DNA of 64,000 bases from Deinococcus ruber (GTDB taxonomy: Bacteria > Deinococcota > Deinococci > Deinococcales > Deinococcaceae): contig NZ_BMQL01000009.1 in NCBI RefSeq assembly GCF_014648095.1, forward strand, positions 62,001 to 126,000. Reading direction: 5' to 3'. The position numbers and the translations under genes are program-made. Under the pieces are notes generated by a model. The model searched no databases. It worked only from the letters and a program-made list of their open reading frames with translations, and had not been told where the DNA came from. Numbering within the stretch: position 1 is the stretch's first letter; every line of letters begins with the position of its first letter. Positions 52,741 to 61,691 of the stretch are shown one piece after another.

Positions 52741-53813
52741 AGCGGGCTTCCCGGTGAGATAACGGCGGCAGCCAGATACGGCAGCGCGGCCTGCACACTG
52801 ACCGGAACGCCCGCCTGCTGCGCGAATTCGAGCAGATGGAGCGTGTCGGGATGCCCCGCGTCTCTGAGCAGCAGATGGGCGGGCTGGCGGCGCAGAAACA
52901 CGCGGGTCGCCTCGCCCACGCTGGGCTTGATCAGGTGCGGGTCGTTCACGCCCAGGTCGGCGGCAAGTCGCAGCACCACCTCGGCGGGCGCGCGCGCGCG
53001 AGGCGGGGCAGCGGGCAGCGTGAACTCGGCGGTGTAGGCGCAGCTCAGATCGTCCAGCGCGTTCAGGTAAGACTCGGTCAGATCGTCGTTTCTCAGGGCT
53101 TCCTCGATGCGGGCAGCATGCATCACGGGCGGCACAGGACCGGATAGGGGAGACGGCGCTTCCACGAAGGTCCGGCTGAGCAGGCCGCAGACAGTGGCGT
53201 TCAGAACGGCGTGCGGCAGCAGCAGATCATCGCGGGTCGCCGCGTGCAGCGCCACGCCTGCCGGGTCGCTCAGCACCGCCAGACGGGGCGGCACATCTGT
53301 GGGCAGGCTGGCCCGCAGGGTCTGGAAGATGCTGCCCTTGCCCGTCCAGCCGTCTAAAAAGATCAGCGGCGCGGCGGGATGCAGGCGGCGAACTTCGGCC
53401 AGGGCCGCCGCGTCGATGCCCAGACCACGGATGATGCTGAGCGTGTGATGGGGCACGTCGAAGCCCCAGCGCCGGGCCACGCGCCGCACCGCGCAGCCGA
53501 CCGGCGTGCCGCCCCTTGCCAGTGACACCAGCACGGGCGCACGGTACACGCGCAGCAGTTCGGCGGTCAGGCCCGCGACCAGCGCACCCACCCGCTCACC
53601 GTTGCGGCTCAGCGCGTCGTGGTAGGCCCGCGTCTGCGCGTCACTGGGGCGTGCCTCGGGGGTGAGCAGCGTGCCATACGACTCGCCCGCCCGGATCAGC
53701 GCCTCCTTGTGCGCAACCGTGACCAGCCGGGGAGCCGCCGCCCGCAGATGTACGTGTACGTCGTGGGGCGGCAGGGTATGAGCGAGATCGGCAGTGGGTC
53801 GGAGCATCGGCAT
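52737..53813 (-). CDS. StiP-like phosphoribosyltransferase-type protein (cysteine/PELOTA family)
   Basis: 358 residues. VLVSLARGGTPVGCAVRRVARRWGFDVPHHTLSIIRGLGID and LIFLDGWTGKGSIFQTL carry the PRTase-like fold with the conserved Cys and the DGWTGKG loop typical of the StiP/PRTase-CE family; ATRDDLLLPHAVLNATVCGLLSRT follows. The last third (APAEVVLRLAADLGVNDPHLIKPSVGEATRVFLRRQPAHLLLRD) is PELOTA-like, an RNA-binding fold. ATG 53813 follows GGAGA; ATGs at 53816 and 53807 are alternatives. Second-last gene of the minus-strand Ter-type module. Confidence 0.8.
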   Translation of the reverse strand: MPMLRPTADLAHTLPPHDVHVHLRAAAPRLVTVAHKEALIRAGESYGTLLTPEARPSDAQTRAYHDALSRNGERVGALVAGLTAELLRVYRAPVLVSLARGGTPVGCAVRRVARRWGFDVPHHTLSIIRGLGIDAAALAEVRRLHPAAPLIFLDGWTGKGSIFQTLRASLPTDVPPRLAVLSDPAGVALHAATRDDLLLPHAVLNATVCGLLSRTFVEAPSPLSGPVPPVMHAARIEEALRNDDLTESYLNALDDLSCAYTAEFTLPAAPPRARAPAEVVLRLAADLGVNDPHLIKPSVGEATRVFLRRQPAHLLLRDAGHPDTLHLLEFAQQAGVPVSVQAALPYLAAAVISPGSPL

Positions 53814-54018
53814 CATTCTCCAGAGGGTGTTGGGCGGCAGAACTGAGACGGAAAGCAGCGAGAGAACACAGTACAGAAACAGCGGAGAAACACAGGGCGG
53901 ACGACGCCAATACATCAGCCCACTACATCAGCACCGTCGCCAGACCTCCATATTAATCCTCCGTATACGGTTTTCTCAGGGGCACTTTACCTCGGGGATT
54001 TCTCCCAGAAACGGCAAT

Positions 54019-54789
54019 TCAGCGCTGCGGCAGCCGGGCCGCCGTGACGCTGCGGAGCAGTTGCCCGCCGGGCGGCGTCAGCGCGAAATCGCAGGCGTTC
54101 AGAAAGGGCACGTCGCTCAGACTGTCGCCCAGCCCCAGCACCAGAGCGGCATCTGAAAAATACGTGCGCCGCAGGTACATGACGGCCTGCGCCTTTCCCA
54201 GAGAAGCGGGCAGCAGCGAGACGTTATTGGCGTTGGCGATCACCTGAAGCGCTGCGCCGCCCGTCTGCGTCAGCCACTCTTCCCAGTGCCGCTGTACCTC
54301 GGCCAGCGCGTGCGGGTCGGCGTCGGGGTGTTTCAGCACCGACATGAAGGGAAGCTCGTGGGCGGTGTGCCGGGTCAGGCGGCAGCCGAGCCGCTGAGCA
54401 TGCGGCAGGATGTGGGCGGTGCCGTCTTCCAGCGTCTGCCGCAGGCTGTGCAGATGCCCGCTCGCCTGCCCAGTCCACTGCGGTTCCGGCTCGCCCTGAG
54501 GTGTCAGGATCGTCAGGCCGTGGTCGAGCACCCGCCAGGAGGTAAACGGCAGCGTCACCCGCTCGAAGGCCGCCTGATCGCGCCCCGTGACCGGAATGAT
54601 GGTGGCCCCGCTGAGGGTCAGGTGCTGGATCAGGGCCCACTGTGCGGGCGTGCAGTACGAATGAGCCTCGCCGCGTGTATCGACGGTCGCAGGATGCAGC
54701 GCAGCTCTGTCGGCTCCCGGCAGCTTGCGGAGTGTCTGGAACAGCGTGTCGTCGAGGTCGGCAAAGGCCACGACCTGAGGCGGCGTCAT
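54019..54789 (-). CDS. HAD-family hydrolase of the Ter-type module
   Basis: 256 residues. Motif I VAFADLDDTLFQ (nucleophile Asp11, acid Asp13), motif II IIPVTGRDQAAF, and motif IV LVLGLGDSLSDVPFLNACDFALTPPGG. Cof/trehalose-phosphatase-like architecture with a large cap between motifs II and III. It should dephosphorylate a small metabolite, probably an intermediate of the PRTase/lyase pathway. The start overlaps the PRTase-TRSP stop (ATGA). A gap of about 200 bases with AT-rich DNA separates it from the StiP-like gene. Confidence 0.85.
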   Translation of the reverse strand: MTPPQVVAFADLDDTLFQTLRKLPGADRAALHPATVDTRGEAHSYCTPAQWALIQHLTLSGATIIPVTGRDQAAFERVTLPFTSWRVLDHGLTILTPQGEPEPQWTGQASGHLHSLRQTLEDGTAHILPHAQRLGCRLTRHTAHELPFMSVLKHPDADPHALAEVQRHWEEWLTQTGGAALQVIANANNVSLLPASLGKAQAVMYLRRTYFSDAALVLGLGDSLSDVPFLNACDFALTPPGGQLLRSVTAARLPQR

Positions 54790-55919
54790 GCGCCTTCCAG
54801 CGCCGGGCTGAGCCGGATCGCCTGCGCGTGTGGCCCCAGCGCCGCCATTAGGGCCGGGTCGGGGGTGCAGGCTCCCTCGAACGTGACCAGAATGCGGGTG
54901 TATTCGGCGGGATCGACGTTGTACAGGTAATTGGGAATGCCGTCGCCCACGCTGTCGGCAAAGCTCAGATGCTGCCGGATGCCCAGTCCCGGCAGCACCG
55001 GGCTGCGGGTGGTGGCGCTGAAATGGCAGGATGCGGTCAGCGGCGCAATCTGCTGGGCCAGCGCAAACGCCGGATACTGAAATTCGCCGCCGCCCAGCAC
55101 CAGTACCCGGTCGGTGGGCGCAAAACACAGGCCCAGTTCGCCGGGTGTGGGTACCTCGCTCGGGTGGCCGTAGCGGGGGCTGCGATCTGGGAGCAGCGCC
55201 GCTTTGTCGGCCCCGTTTCCGACCACGCCGGGCAGCGCGGCAGGCGTCCAGCCGGGGTCGGGCGTGAAGGTGTACGCGCCTCTGCTCAGACTCACGAAAT
55301 CGAGCGGCAGGCCCAGCGCCGCTTCCAGTTCATGCCGCCGCGCACACCAGTCGGTCAGGCTGACCAGCACCACCCGCCGCACGTGCGGGTGCAGGTCGGT
55401 CCAGGCGCGGGCCAGATGTTCGAGCGTGGTGCCCGTCGAGAGTTCGTCGTCGATCAGCACCAGCTCTTCGGCGCGGCGGGCGGCCTCTCCGGGGTCGTAG
55501 AGCAGGTGGGCCGGAGCGTGTGAGTGCGGCTCGTCGAAGCGCAGCAGCACCCTTCGGCCTGTCACGGCGTAGCGGGTGGTGTGCTGGAAAGTGGCGGCTT
55601 GCCCCTGCTGCGACTGCCACGCCCGGAACACACCCTCTCCGAGCGCGGTGGCAGTCTCGGCCAGCCCGATAAAGTGCGGCGCGTTCAGCTTCGGCAGAGC
55701 CGCCGCCAGTTCGTGATACGTGCGGGCGGCCACGTCCGGCGAAACCGGAATGTGTTTGCCCAGCACCCGGCTGACGAACAGAAAGCCCCGGCGCGGATTG
55801 CGGCGCACCGCGTAGGTCAGCAGGTCGTCGAGCGGAGCGCTGGCCTGTTCGAGCGTCAGATGGAGCGTGCCGCTGGGAAGGCGCACGTCGAGGGCAGCAG
55901 GGGCAGGGGAGCTGGGCAT
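54786..55919 (-). CDS. Phosphoribosyltransferase-TRSP domain protein
   Basis: 377 residues. The first two thirds form a PRTase domain with the PRPP loop LVLIDDELSTGTTLEHLA; the partner motifs include HFIGLAETATALGEGVF and TTRYAVTGRRVLLRFDEPHSHA. The last 130 residues from VLVLGGGEFQYPAFALAQQI match the TRSP domain found fused to or beside such PRTases in Ter loci, with SFADSVGDGIPNYLYN as its signature. First gene of the minus-strand module; probably attaches a ribose-phosphate unit to an unknown base. Confidence 0.85.
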   Translation of the reverse strand: MPSSPAPAALDVRLPSGTLHLTLEQASAPLDDLLTYAVRRNPRRGFLFVSRVLGKHIPVSPDVAARTYHELAAALPKLNAPHFIGLAETATALGEGVFRAWQSQQGQAATFQHTTRYAVTGRRVLLRFDEPHSHAPAHLLYDPGEAARRAEELVLIDDELSTGTTLEHLARAWTDLHPHVRRVVLVSLTDWCARRHELEAALGLPLDFVSLSRGAYTFTPDPGWTPAALPGVVGNGADKAALLPDRSPRYGHPSEVPTPGELGLCFAPTDRVLVLGGGEFQYPAFALAQQIAPLTASCHFSATTRSPVLPGLGIRQHLSFADSVGDGIPNYLYNVDPAEYTRILVTFEGACTPDPALMAALGPHAQAIRLSPALEGA

Positions 55920-56001
55920 GAGGTCTGTCCAGCTTACGAGGCGAACGCGCCGAACGTTCCGCCCTGCTCAGGTCTGCTCAATTAGCCCGCAGAAGCAGCT
56001 C

Positions 56002-57126
56002 TCAGCCGACGCCAACCGGAGACGTGAGCGGCGCAGCGGCTGGAGCGCTTCTGCGGGCGATCTCGGCACGCACCACCGGAGCGACCTCAGTGCCCAGCAG
56101 CTCGATGCTCTTCATGATCTGAGCGTGTGGCAGCGTTCCCACGCTTGTCTGAAGCAGAAAGCGCTGATGCCCGAACAGCTCGTGCTGAAACAGGATTTTC
56201 TCGCTCACCTGCTGCGGGTCGCCCACAAACGACGCGCCGCGCAGACTGCGGTCGCCCTCGAAGTGGGCGCGGGTCAGCGGAGGCCAGCCGCGCTCGCGTC
56301 CCAGCTTGTTCATCACGGCGGCGTGGGCCGGATACGCCTCGTCAGCGGCCTGCTGGCTGGTACGGGCAAGATATCCGTGCGAGTTGATGCCCAGCGGCAG
56401 GAGGGCCGGATCGTGCCCGGCAGCGCGGGCGGCCTCGCGGTACAGGTGTACGAACGGCTGAAAGCGCTCGGGCATTCCGCCGATGATCGCCAGTGCCATC
56501 GGCAGGCCCATTTCGCCGGCTCGCTGCGCCGATGCCGGGGTTCCGCCCACGCCCAGCCACACCGGAATGCTCGGCTGCACCGGGCGCGGATACACGCCCA
56601 CTTCGCTGAGTGGGGCGCGGTAACGTCCCTTCCAACTGATATGGTCGCTCTGCTGAAGCCTGAGCAGCAGGTCGAGTTTCTCGGAAAACAGCTCGTCGTA
56701 GTCCTGCGGGTGGCCGCCGATGAACAGCGGAAACGACTCGATAAACGATCCGCGCCCCGCCATGATCTCGGCCCGGCCCCCGGAGATCAGGTCGAGTGTG
56801 CTGAACGCCTGATACACGCGCACCGGGTCTTCGGTGCCCAGCACAGTCACGGCACTCGTCAGCCGGATGTTCCGGGTGCGTGGGGCGGCGGCGGCCAGGA
56901 TCATCGCCGGATTCGAGATCACGAAGTCGGGGCGGTGGTGCTCGCCCACACCGTACACGTCCAGCCCCACCTGATCGGCCAGCTCGATCTCTTCCAGCAG
57001 ATCGCGCACGCGCTGCTGCGGGCTGACCGTCAGGCCGGTGGCAGCGTCGGCGGTGCGCTCGCCAAACGAATAGATGCCGACCTGAAAAGGAGTTGGCGCG
57101 GCAGGGGAGGCAGGAGTCTGGGTCAT
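56002..57126 (-). CDS. LLM-class flavin-dependent oxidoreductase (luciferase-like)
   Basis: 374 residues, single TIM-barrel of the bacterial luciferase family. [59 protein letters not shown] and [27 protein letters not shown] are the family's FMN/F420 and barrel motifs. It probably uses FMNH2 supplied by a separate reductase. Monocistronic between the Ter-type module and the YciF-like gene, with the same strand but 80 bases or more on both sides. Substrate unknown. Confidence 0.88.
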   Translation of the reverse strand: MTQTPASPAAPTPFQVGIYSFGERTADAATGLTVSPQQRVRDLLEEIELADQVGLDVYGVGEHHRPDFVISNPAMILAAAAPRTRNIRLTSAVTVLGTEDPVRVYQAFSTLDLISGGRAEIMAGRGSFIESFPLFIGGHPQDYDELFSEKLDLLLRLQQSDHISWKGRYRAPLSEVGVYPRPVQPSIPVWLGVGGTPASAQRAGEMGLPMALAIIGGMPERFQPFVHLYREAARAAGHDPALLPLGINSHGYLARTSQQAADEAYPAHAAVMNKLGRERGWPPLTRAHFEGDRSLRGASFVGDPQQVSEKILFQHELFGHQRFLLQTSVGTLPHAQIMKSIELLGTEVAPVVRAEIARRSAPAAAPLTSPVGVG

Positions 57127-57179
57127 AGAAGTATTTTACAATATAAATCAGATCAGAATGTAAACCATATCGTTGGGCC

Positions 57180-57213
57180 AAAAATCGGCCCCTCCCGCCG
57201 AGGAAGGGGCCGA
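57180..57213 (-). terminator. Intrinsic terminator after the YciF-like gene
   Basis: TCGGCCCCT (57185-57193) and AGGGGCCGA (57205-57213) form the stem; read on the minus strand it is followed by TTTTT (57184-57180). It lies 18 bases after the stop of the gene at 57232. Confidence 0.85.
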
Positions 57214-57231
57214 AGGACGAAGCGGCGCGGC

Positions 57232-57741
57232 TCAGGCAGACGCAGCCACGTTGATCTCGCGGGCCAGCATGGTCAGCTTCTGGTCGGTGGCCTTCTCCTC
57301 ATTCTCGGAGGTTTCCAGCAGCGCGGCGTGTTGTCCATAGCCCAGTACCGAGGCATAGGTCTTGACCGTGCCGTACGCGGCGATCTCGTAATGTTCCACC
57401 CGTTGCCCGGCGGCGATCAGGCCCGCATCTTTCACGGCGGGCACGGCTTTTTCCTTGATCATCTCGCTGCCTTCCTCGACCAGCCCCTGCATGGCCTTGC
57501 AGGTTTTGCCGCCCGGCTGCTCACCCAGTTCGGTCAAAATGCTCGCCACCCGCTCTGCCTGGGTGCGGGTCTGTGCGAGGTGATCGAGAAAGCCCTGCTT
57601 GAGTTCGGGTGTGGCTGCCGCGTCTGCCATCTTGGGCAGCGCCTCCACGAGCTGTGTTTCGGCAGAATAGATATCCTGAAGTTGCTCGATGTAAAGGTCT
57701 TTGAGGTCATTTATTTCCATTCCCAGCGCCTGGTTTGCCAT
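57232..57741 (-). CDS. YciE/YciF ferritin-like stress protein (DUF892)
   Basis: 169 residues, four-helix ferritin-like bundle. DLKDLYIEQLQDIYSAETQLVEALPKMADAA begins the family signature, and GLIAAGQRVEHYEIAAYGTVKTYA carries the Glu-x-x-His metal motif. The ATG at 57741 has GGGAGGAG seven bases upstream, better than a start 14 codons before. These proteins accompany general and oxidative stress responses. Own terminator, single gene. Confidence 0.92.
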   Translation of the reverse strand: MANQALGMEINDLKDLYIEQLQDIYSAETQLVEALPKMADAAATPELKQGFLDHLAQTRTQAERVASILTELGEQPGGKTCKAMQGLVEEGSEMIKEKAVPAVKDAGLIAAGQRVEHYEIAAYGTVKTYASVLGYGQHAALLETSENEEKATDQKLTMLAREINVAASA

Positions 57742-57993
57742 AATGACTCCTCCCTGAAGAGAACTTCGATTCACTGACTTCATTGCCAGTTTGAATCTCA
57801 GATCATCGGGCCTGATTGGGAGGGTGTGAATGTGGATTTAACTGCGATTGGCTGGAACTTTAGCCGAACGCAGGGCAGACTTCATGACGCCGGGCCGCCG
57901 CGCCGCCGTCTTTCCGAGCACGAAGCGCTCCCCAGGCTTGAGCAGAGCATCATGAACCGGCGTGAGTGCGGCCCGATGTGCGTGGCCCACTGC

Positions 57994-58731
57994 TCAGGTC
58001 ATGGCTTTGGCAATGTAGTCCCACATCGCCTGCATTTCGGGAGTCATGCGGCCCTGGTAGGCGTCGCTCAGAGTGCGCTCGATATCGGGGCGGCCTCCGC
58101 TGAATTCCTGCACCAGCGTGCGCCAGCGCAGGCCCAGCGCCCTGACTGCCGGGTCTTTCGGATCGGTGCCGCGCTCCATCTCGGTCAGCACTTCGGCCAT
58201 CAGGGTAGGCCAGGCGTTCTGCACCTCCTCGATGCGGGTCTGCCCCAGCGTTTCGGCCTGCTGCGCCAGATACGCCTGCTGCTCGGCGTCGAAGCGGCTC
58301 TGGTCATCGCCGCCCACGCTGCGGGCAACCTCCATGATGCTGGCGACTTTTTCCCTGATCTTCTCGCTCATACGAATCACCTCCAGAAGTTCGGACGCGC
58401 TCACTGCCTGCCTGCTCGCCACTGCCCTCAGACGCTGCAACAGTCGCTGCTGCTCCTGTACCTGCCGCTCGACCTGCTGAATATGGCGGCTCAGAATGGC
58501 TCCGGAATCGCAGTCCGGGTCGCTCAGCATCACACGGATATCGTCCAGGCGAAGCCCCAGGCTCTTCAGGCCCTGCACCTGAAGCAGCCGTGCAAAGTCG
58601 GCGGGCGAGTACAGACGGTGCCCCCGCTCGGTGCGCTCGCCCGGAGACAGCAGGCCAAGTTCGTCGTAATGGCGCAGCGTCCGAATGCTCAGCCCGGTTT
58701 TTCTGGCGAGTTCACCGATCTTGAGACGCAT
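57994..58731 (-). CDS. MerR-family regulator, TipAL/BltR type
   Basis: 245 residues from ATG 58731 (AGGAGGAAAG just upstream). The N-terminal MerR domain is textbook: MRLKIGELARKTGLSIRTLRHYDELGLLSPGERTERGHRLYSPADFARL. A long dimerisation coiled coil (about 80-130) and a C-terminal TipAS-like antibiotic-recognition domain follow (GLRWRTLVQEFSGGRPDIERTLSDAYQG...MWDYIAKAMT). It likely senses a lipophilic compound and activates its own promoter at 58749-58779. No transporter is adjacent. Confidence 0.92.
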   Translation of the reverse strand: MRLKIGELARKTGLSIRTLRHYDELGLLSPGERTERGHRLYSPADFARLLQVQGLKSLGLRLDDIRVMLSDPDCDSGAILSRHIQQVERQVQEQQRLLQRLRAVASRQAVSASELLEVIRMSEKIREKVASIMEVARSVGGDDQSRFDAEQQAYLAQQAETLGQTRIEEVQNAWPTLMAEVLTEMERGTDPKDPAVRALGLRWRTLVQEFSGGRPDIERTLSDAYQGRMTPEMQAMWDYIAKAMT

Positions 58732-58748
58732 CTTTCCTCCTGTCGCCC

Positions 58749-58779
58749 ACTGTAAAACCTGCCGTAACGGGAGGATCAA
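58749..58779 (-). promoter_or_regulatory. MerR-type promoter with 19-bp spacer and central dyad
   Basis: On the minus strand TTGATC (58779-58774) and TACAGT (58754-58749) are 19 bases apart, the over-long spacing characteristic of MerR-activated promoters. The spacer holds the near-palindrome CCTCCCGTTACGGCAGG (58774-58758), 15 of 17 positions symmetrical. The merR gene itself starts 18 bases downstream, so autoregulation is expected. Confidence 0.8.
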
Positions 58780-58953
58780 GGGGTCTGGAGGCTAGCAGAG
58801 CCGCAGTCCGAGCAGCCGATGAAGACAAACCGGACATGGCCTCATGGCGCGGGCAGTAGGATTCTGGGTGGGCATCTGATCGGCAGATACAGGCAAGGCT
58901 TTCACAGTGGTTCGGACGCACCCGCGACACTCCGAACAAAGGACGGGCACAAC

Positions 58954-59883
58954 ATGAACAAACTCGAACAGCTCAAGAGCATGTCGATTGTGGTGGCAGA
59001 TACCGGCGACATCGACGCCATCAAGAAGTATCAGCCGCGTGACTGCACCACCAACCCCTCGCTGATTCTGAAGGCGGCCCAGCTTCCCGGCTACGCGCAC
59101 CTGCTGACCGAGGCCAAAGGGTGGGTCGTGGGCGGCGAAACGCTCGACGACATCATCGACAAACTGACCGTGAGGATCGGCACCGAACTGACGCGCATCG
59201 TGCCCGGCGACGTTTCGACGGAAGTCGATGCCCGCCTCGCCTTCGACAAGGAAGCCTCGCTGGCCCGCGCCCGCCACCTGATCTCGCTGTATGAAGAGAA
59301 CGGTGTCAGCCGCAAGCGCATCCTGATCAAGCTGGCCGCCACCTGGGAAGGCATCCAGGCCGCGCATGTGCTGGAGCAGGAAGGCATTCGCTGCAACCTG
59401 ACGCTGGTGTTCGGGCTGGAACAGGCCATCGCCTGCGCCCAGGCAGGTGCTTTCCTGATCTCGCCCTTCGTGGGGCGCATCACCGACTGGTACAAGAAGA
59501 CCACCGGCACCAAGGATTACCCCATCGACGAAGACCCCGGCGTGGCGTCGGTGCGGACCATCTACGCGCACTTCAAGGAGCACGGGTACAAAACGGTGGT
59601 GATGGGTGCGTCGTTCCGCAGCGCCGCTCAGGTCGAGGCGCTGGCAGGTTGTGACCGCCTCACCGTCAGCCCGCAGCTGCTGGGCGAACTGGCCGACGAC
59701 GAGGGCACGCTGGAACGTCAGCTCACGCCCAGCGAGGGCAGCACCCGCGAGGCCACCATCTCCGAGGCCGATTACCGCTGGAGCCTGGCCGACAATGCCA
59801 TGGCGGGCGAAAAGCTGAACGAGGGTATCCGCCAGTTCCATCAGGACACCGAGAAACTGCGGACTCTGCTCAGCGCCGAGTAA
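58954..59883 (+). CDS. tal: Transaldolase
   Basis: 309 residues. DCTTNPSLILKAAQ, the Schiff-base Lys126 in RILIKLAATWEGIQAA, and NLTLVFGLEQAIACAQAGAFLISPFVGRITDWYKK are hallmark motifs of the TalB-type enzyme, which exchanges dihydroxyacetone units between sugar phosphates in the pentose-phosphate pathway. The ATG at 58954 follows AAAGGACGGGCACAAC; longer in-frame starts have no site. Core carbon metabolism, single gene on plus strand. Confidence 0.95.
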   Translation: MNKLEQLKSMSIVVADTGDIDAIKKYQPRDCTTNPSLILKAAQLPGYAHLLTEAKGWVVGGETLDDIIDKLTVRIGTELTRIVPGDVSTEVDARLAFDKEASLARARHLISLYEENGVSRKRILIKLAATWEGIQAAHVLEQEGIRCNLTLVFGLEQAIACAQAGAFLISPFVGRITDWYKKTTGTKDYPIDEDPGVASVRTIYAHFKEHGYKTVVMGASFRSAAQVEALAGCDRLTVSPQLLGELADDEGTLERQLTPSEGSTREATISEADYRWSLADNAMAGEKLNEGIRQFHQDTEKLRTLLSAE

Positions 59884-59980
59884 GCGGAAACAGCTGGCAG
59901 CACAGAGGGGGCGACACCGGAAACGGGTCGCCTCCGCTGCTGTGGGTGTATGTGTGTGGGTGGGGCCTGTAAAAGTGGGC

Positions 59981-61162
59981 TTACTCCTGCTCGGTACTCA
60001 GGTCGTGGCGCGGCACCACGCGGTAGGGCGTGTTTCGCGGCGACAGCTCTCCGCTCAGGCGCAGCAGCAGCGCGTGGGCGGGGCGGCGGGCGCTGGCGTA
60101 GTCGGCAGCCGTGATGCGGCTCAGATCGGCTTTCAGCGCGTCAAGATTCGTGCTGAGGCGCAGCGCCGAGAGGCTGTAGGGCATGGAAAACCGCAGCCTG
60201 CCCTCGGCGTCGGGCTGTGCCAGATCGAAGGCCAGCACCGGCCCTCGCTGCTGCCTGGAAGTCAGGGCGCTCGTCAACTGAAGCACGCTGACCAGAGCAT
60301 AGACGCCGCTGCGGGCAGGAGCATTCAGCGTGAGGGTGTGCCGACTCGACAGCGTGGTGATCATCCAGCGGGCGCTCTCGGTACTGGTCAGCCCGAGCTG
60401 AGACAGCAGCGGCGCAAGGCTCAGGCTGTACACGCTGTACGGATCGACCGGGTGGTCGGGCGTGCCCAGTGCCAGGGTCGTGCCGTTCAGGTGTAGTGCC
60501 GGACGCTCCCAGCCGCTTACACGCGGTCGCAGCCCGGCCCGCAGCGTGGCGGTCACGAGGGTATTCAGATCCAGATACGTCTGTCCGCTGGCGTAGTCGC
60601 GCAGCAACACCCGGCGCAGATACGGATCGTTGCCGGTGTCCACCGTGATCGGCATTTTCAGACCGAGAAGGTGCAGCACCGGGCGCGTGAGGGTACCGCC
60701 GAGCGTGCCGCCGCTGCGCTGCAACTCGGCATTCAGGCTGGAAACATCGATATACGTGAACGGGCCGGGCAGCGTGAAGGCCGCCTGATAGCCCCGCACC
60801 TGTGCCAGACCGGGAAACAGGGTTCCCACCCCCAGCAGCGCTGCCCCCAGGAGGGCGCTCAGAGCGGCGGCCCGTGCCAGGCCCGGCAGCAGGTACACGC
60901 CCGCCATGCCCGCACTGACCTGAGCCGGTGTGCCGAGTTCCTGAAGTGCCCGCCGGGTGGCCTCGGCCCGCGTCAGGCCCAGCAGCGCCAGTTCGCCGCA
61001 GCGTGCCTCGACGTGGCCGCGCAGCTCTGCCTGAAGTTCGCGCCGCCTACGCCCGTACAGCCCACGCGACGACTGCCGCAGATAGCGGCCCAGTTCGTCG
61101 GCGCTCGGGCGGTCGCTGCCCTGGGTACAGTTCCGTTGTTCCGCTTCCTCCTGACGGTTCAT
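59981..61162 (-). CDS. Permease-prefix-domain membrane protein
   Basis: 393 residues. The N-terminal DELGRYLRQSSRGLYGRRRRELQAELRGHVEARCGELALLGLTRAEATRRALQELG is the permease prefix domain 1, often found on proteins co-transcribed with PadR regulators. One membrane helix (about 97-117) anchors a large extracytoplasmic part with no recognised fold. It is 72 bases downstream of the padR gene. Function unknown; probably regulated by that PadR. Confidence 0.75.
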   Translation of the reverse strand: MNRQEEAEQRNCTQGSDRPSADELGRYLRQSSRGLYGRRRRELQAELRGHVEARCGELALLGLTRAEATRRALQELGTPAQVSAGMAGVYLLPGLARAAALSALLGAALLGVGTLFPGLAQVRGYQAAFTLPGPFTYIDVSSLNAELQRSGGTLGGTLTRPVLHLLGLKMPITVDTGNDPYLRRVLLRDYASGQTYLDLNTLVTATLRAGLRPRVSGWERPALHLNGTTLALGTPDHPVDPYSVYSLSLAPLLSQLGLTSTESARWMITTLSSRHTLTLNAPARSGVYALVSVLQLTSALTSRQQRGPVLAFDLAQPDAEGRLRFSMPYSLSALRLSTNLDALKADLSRITAADYASARRPAHALLLRLSGELSPRNTPYRVVPRHDLSTEQE

Positions 61163-61234
61163 GTGTTGCCTCCCCTGACCTGTGCATCTGCCCGGACGGT
61201 CTGCGTTGCCGATGGTGTGGAATGGCTGACGGAA

Positions 61235-61561
61235 TCAGGACGACTGACCGAGCGACTGAAGATGTCGGCTGAAGGTGCTGAATTCCTCGCGCTTCCGGGC
61301 CAGTTCACGGGTGCCGTCTTCGGTCAGCCAGTAGTACTTGACCGGTGCACCGCCGCGTGGCGCGGGCCGAAACTCGCCCTGCACCGCGCCCGACTGCTCC
61401 AGGCGGTGAAGCGCCGGATACAGGCTGCCCACCCGCAGTTCGAAGTAGCCGCCCGTCTCTGTCTGCGCCTGCTTGCTGATCTCCAGGCCGTACATCGGGC
61501 CGCCTTCCAGAATCGCCAGCAGAATCAGATCGAGATGCCCTTTGAGCAGATTCGAGTCCAT
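61235..61561 (-). CDS. PadR-family transcriptional regulator
   Basis: 108 residues, short PadR form. LLKGHLDLILLAILEGGPMYGLEISKQAQTETGGYFELRVGSLYPALHRLEQSGAVQGEFRPAPRGGAPVKYYWLTEDG is the complete winged helix with the YPALHRLE and YYxLT hallmarks. AAAGGAGACTTC precedes the ATG. It heads a two-gene unit with the permease-prefix protein and probably binds the palindrome upstream. Confidence 0.92.
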   Translation of the reverse strand: MDSNLLKGHLDLILLAILEGGPMYGLEISKQAQTETGGYFELRVGSLYPALHRLEQSGAVQGEFRPAPRGGAPVKYYWLTEDGTRELARKREEFSTFSRHLQSLGQSS

Positions 61562-61583
61562 GAAGTCTCCTTTGAGCTTGATG

Positions 61584-61610
61584 ATCGGTTACCGATATAG
61601 TTATCCGATA
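61584..61610 (-). promoter_or_regulatory. Palindrome and half-site upstream of padR
   Basis: ATCGGTTACCGAT (61584-61596) is a perfect palindrome around a central T. A further half-site, TTATCCGATA (61601-61610), repeats ATCGG(T/A)TA on the minus strand 17 bases away, and TATATC between them could be part of a -10 box. A repressor site for the adjacent PadR is the simplest reading. Confidence 0.55.
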
Positions 61611-61691
61611 GCGTGGTGACGAGTGTGATCGAACAGACAAACTTTATAAAATCTGTGCGGCCCTTCTGACGGCAGCGTGCATACTGCGGCC

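Noticed and set aside
59884..59945. Hairpin GGCGAC/GTCGCC after transaldolase as a terminator
   Set aside because: The stem is short and no T-run follows, so it was not listed.
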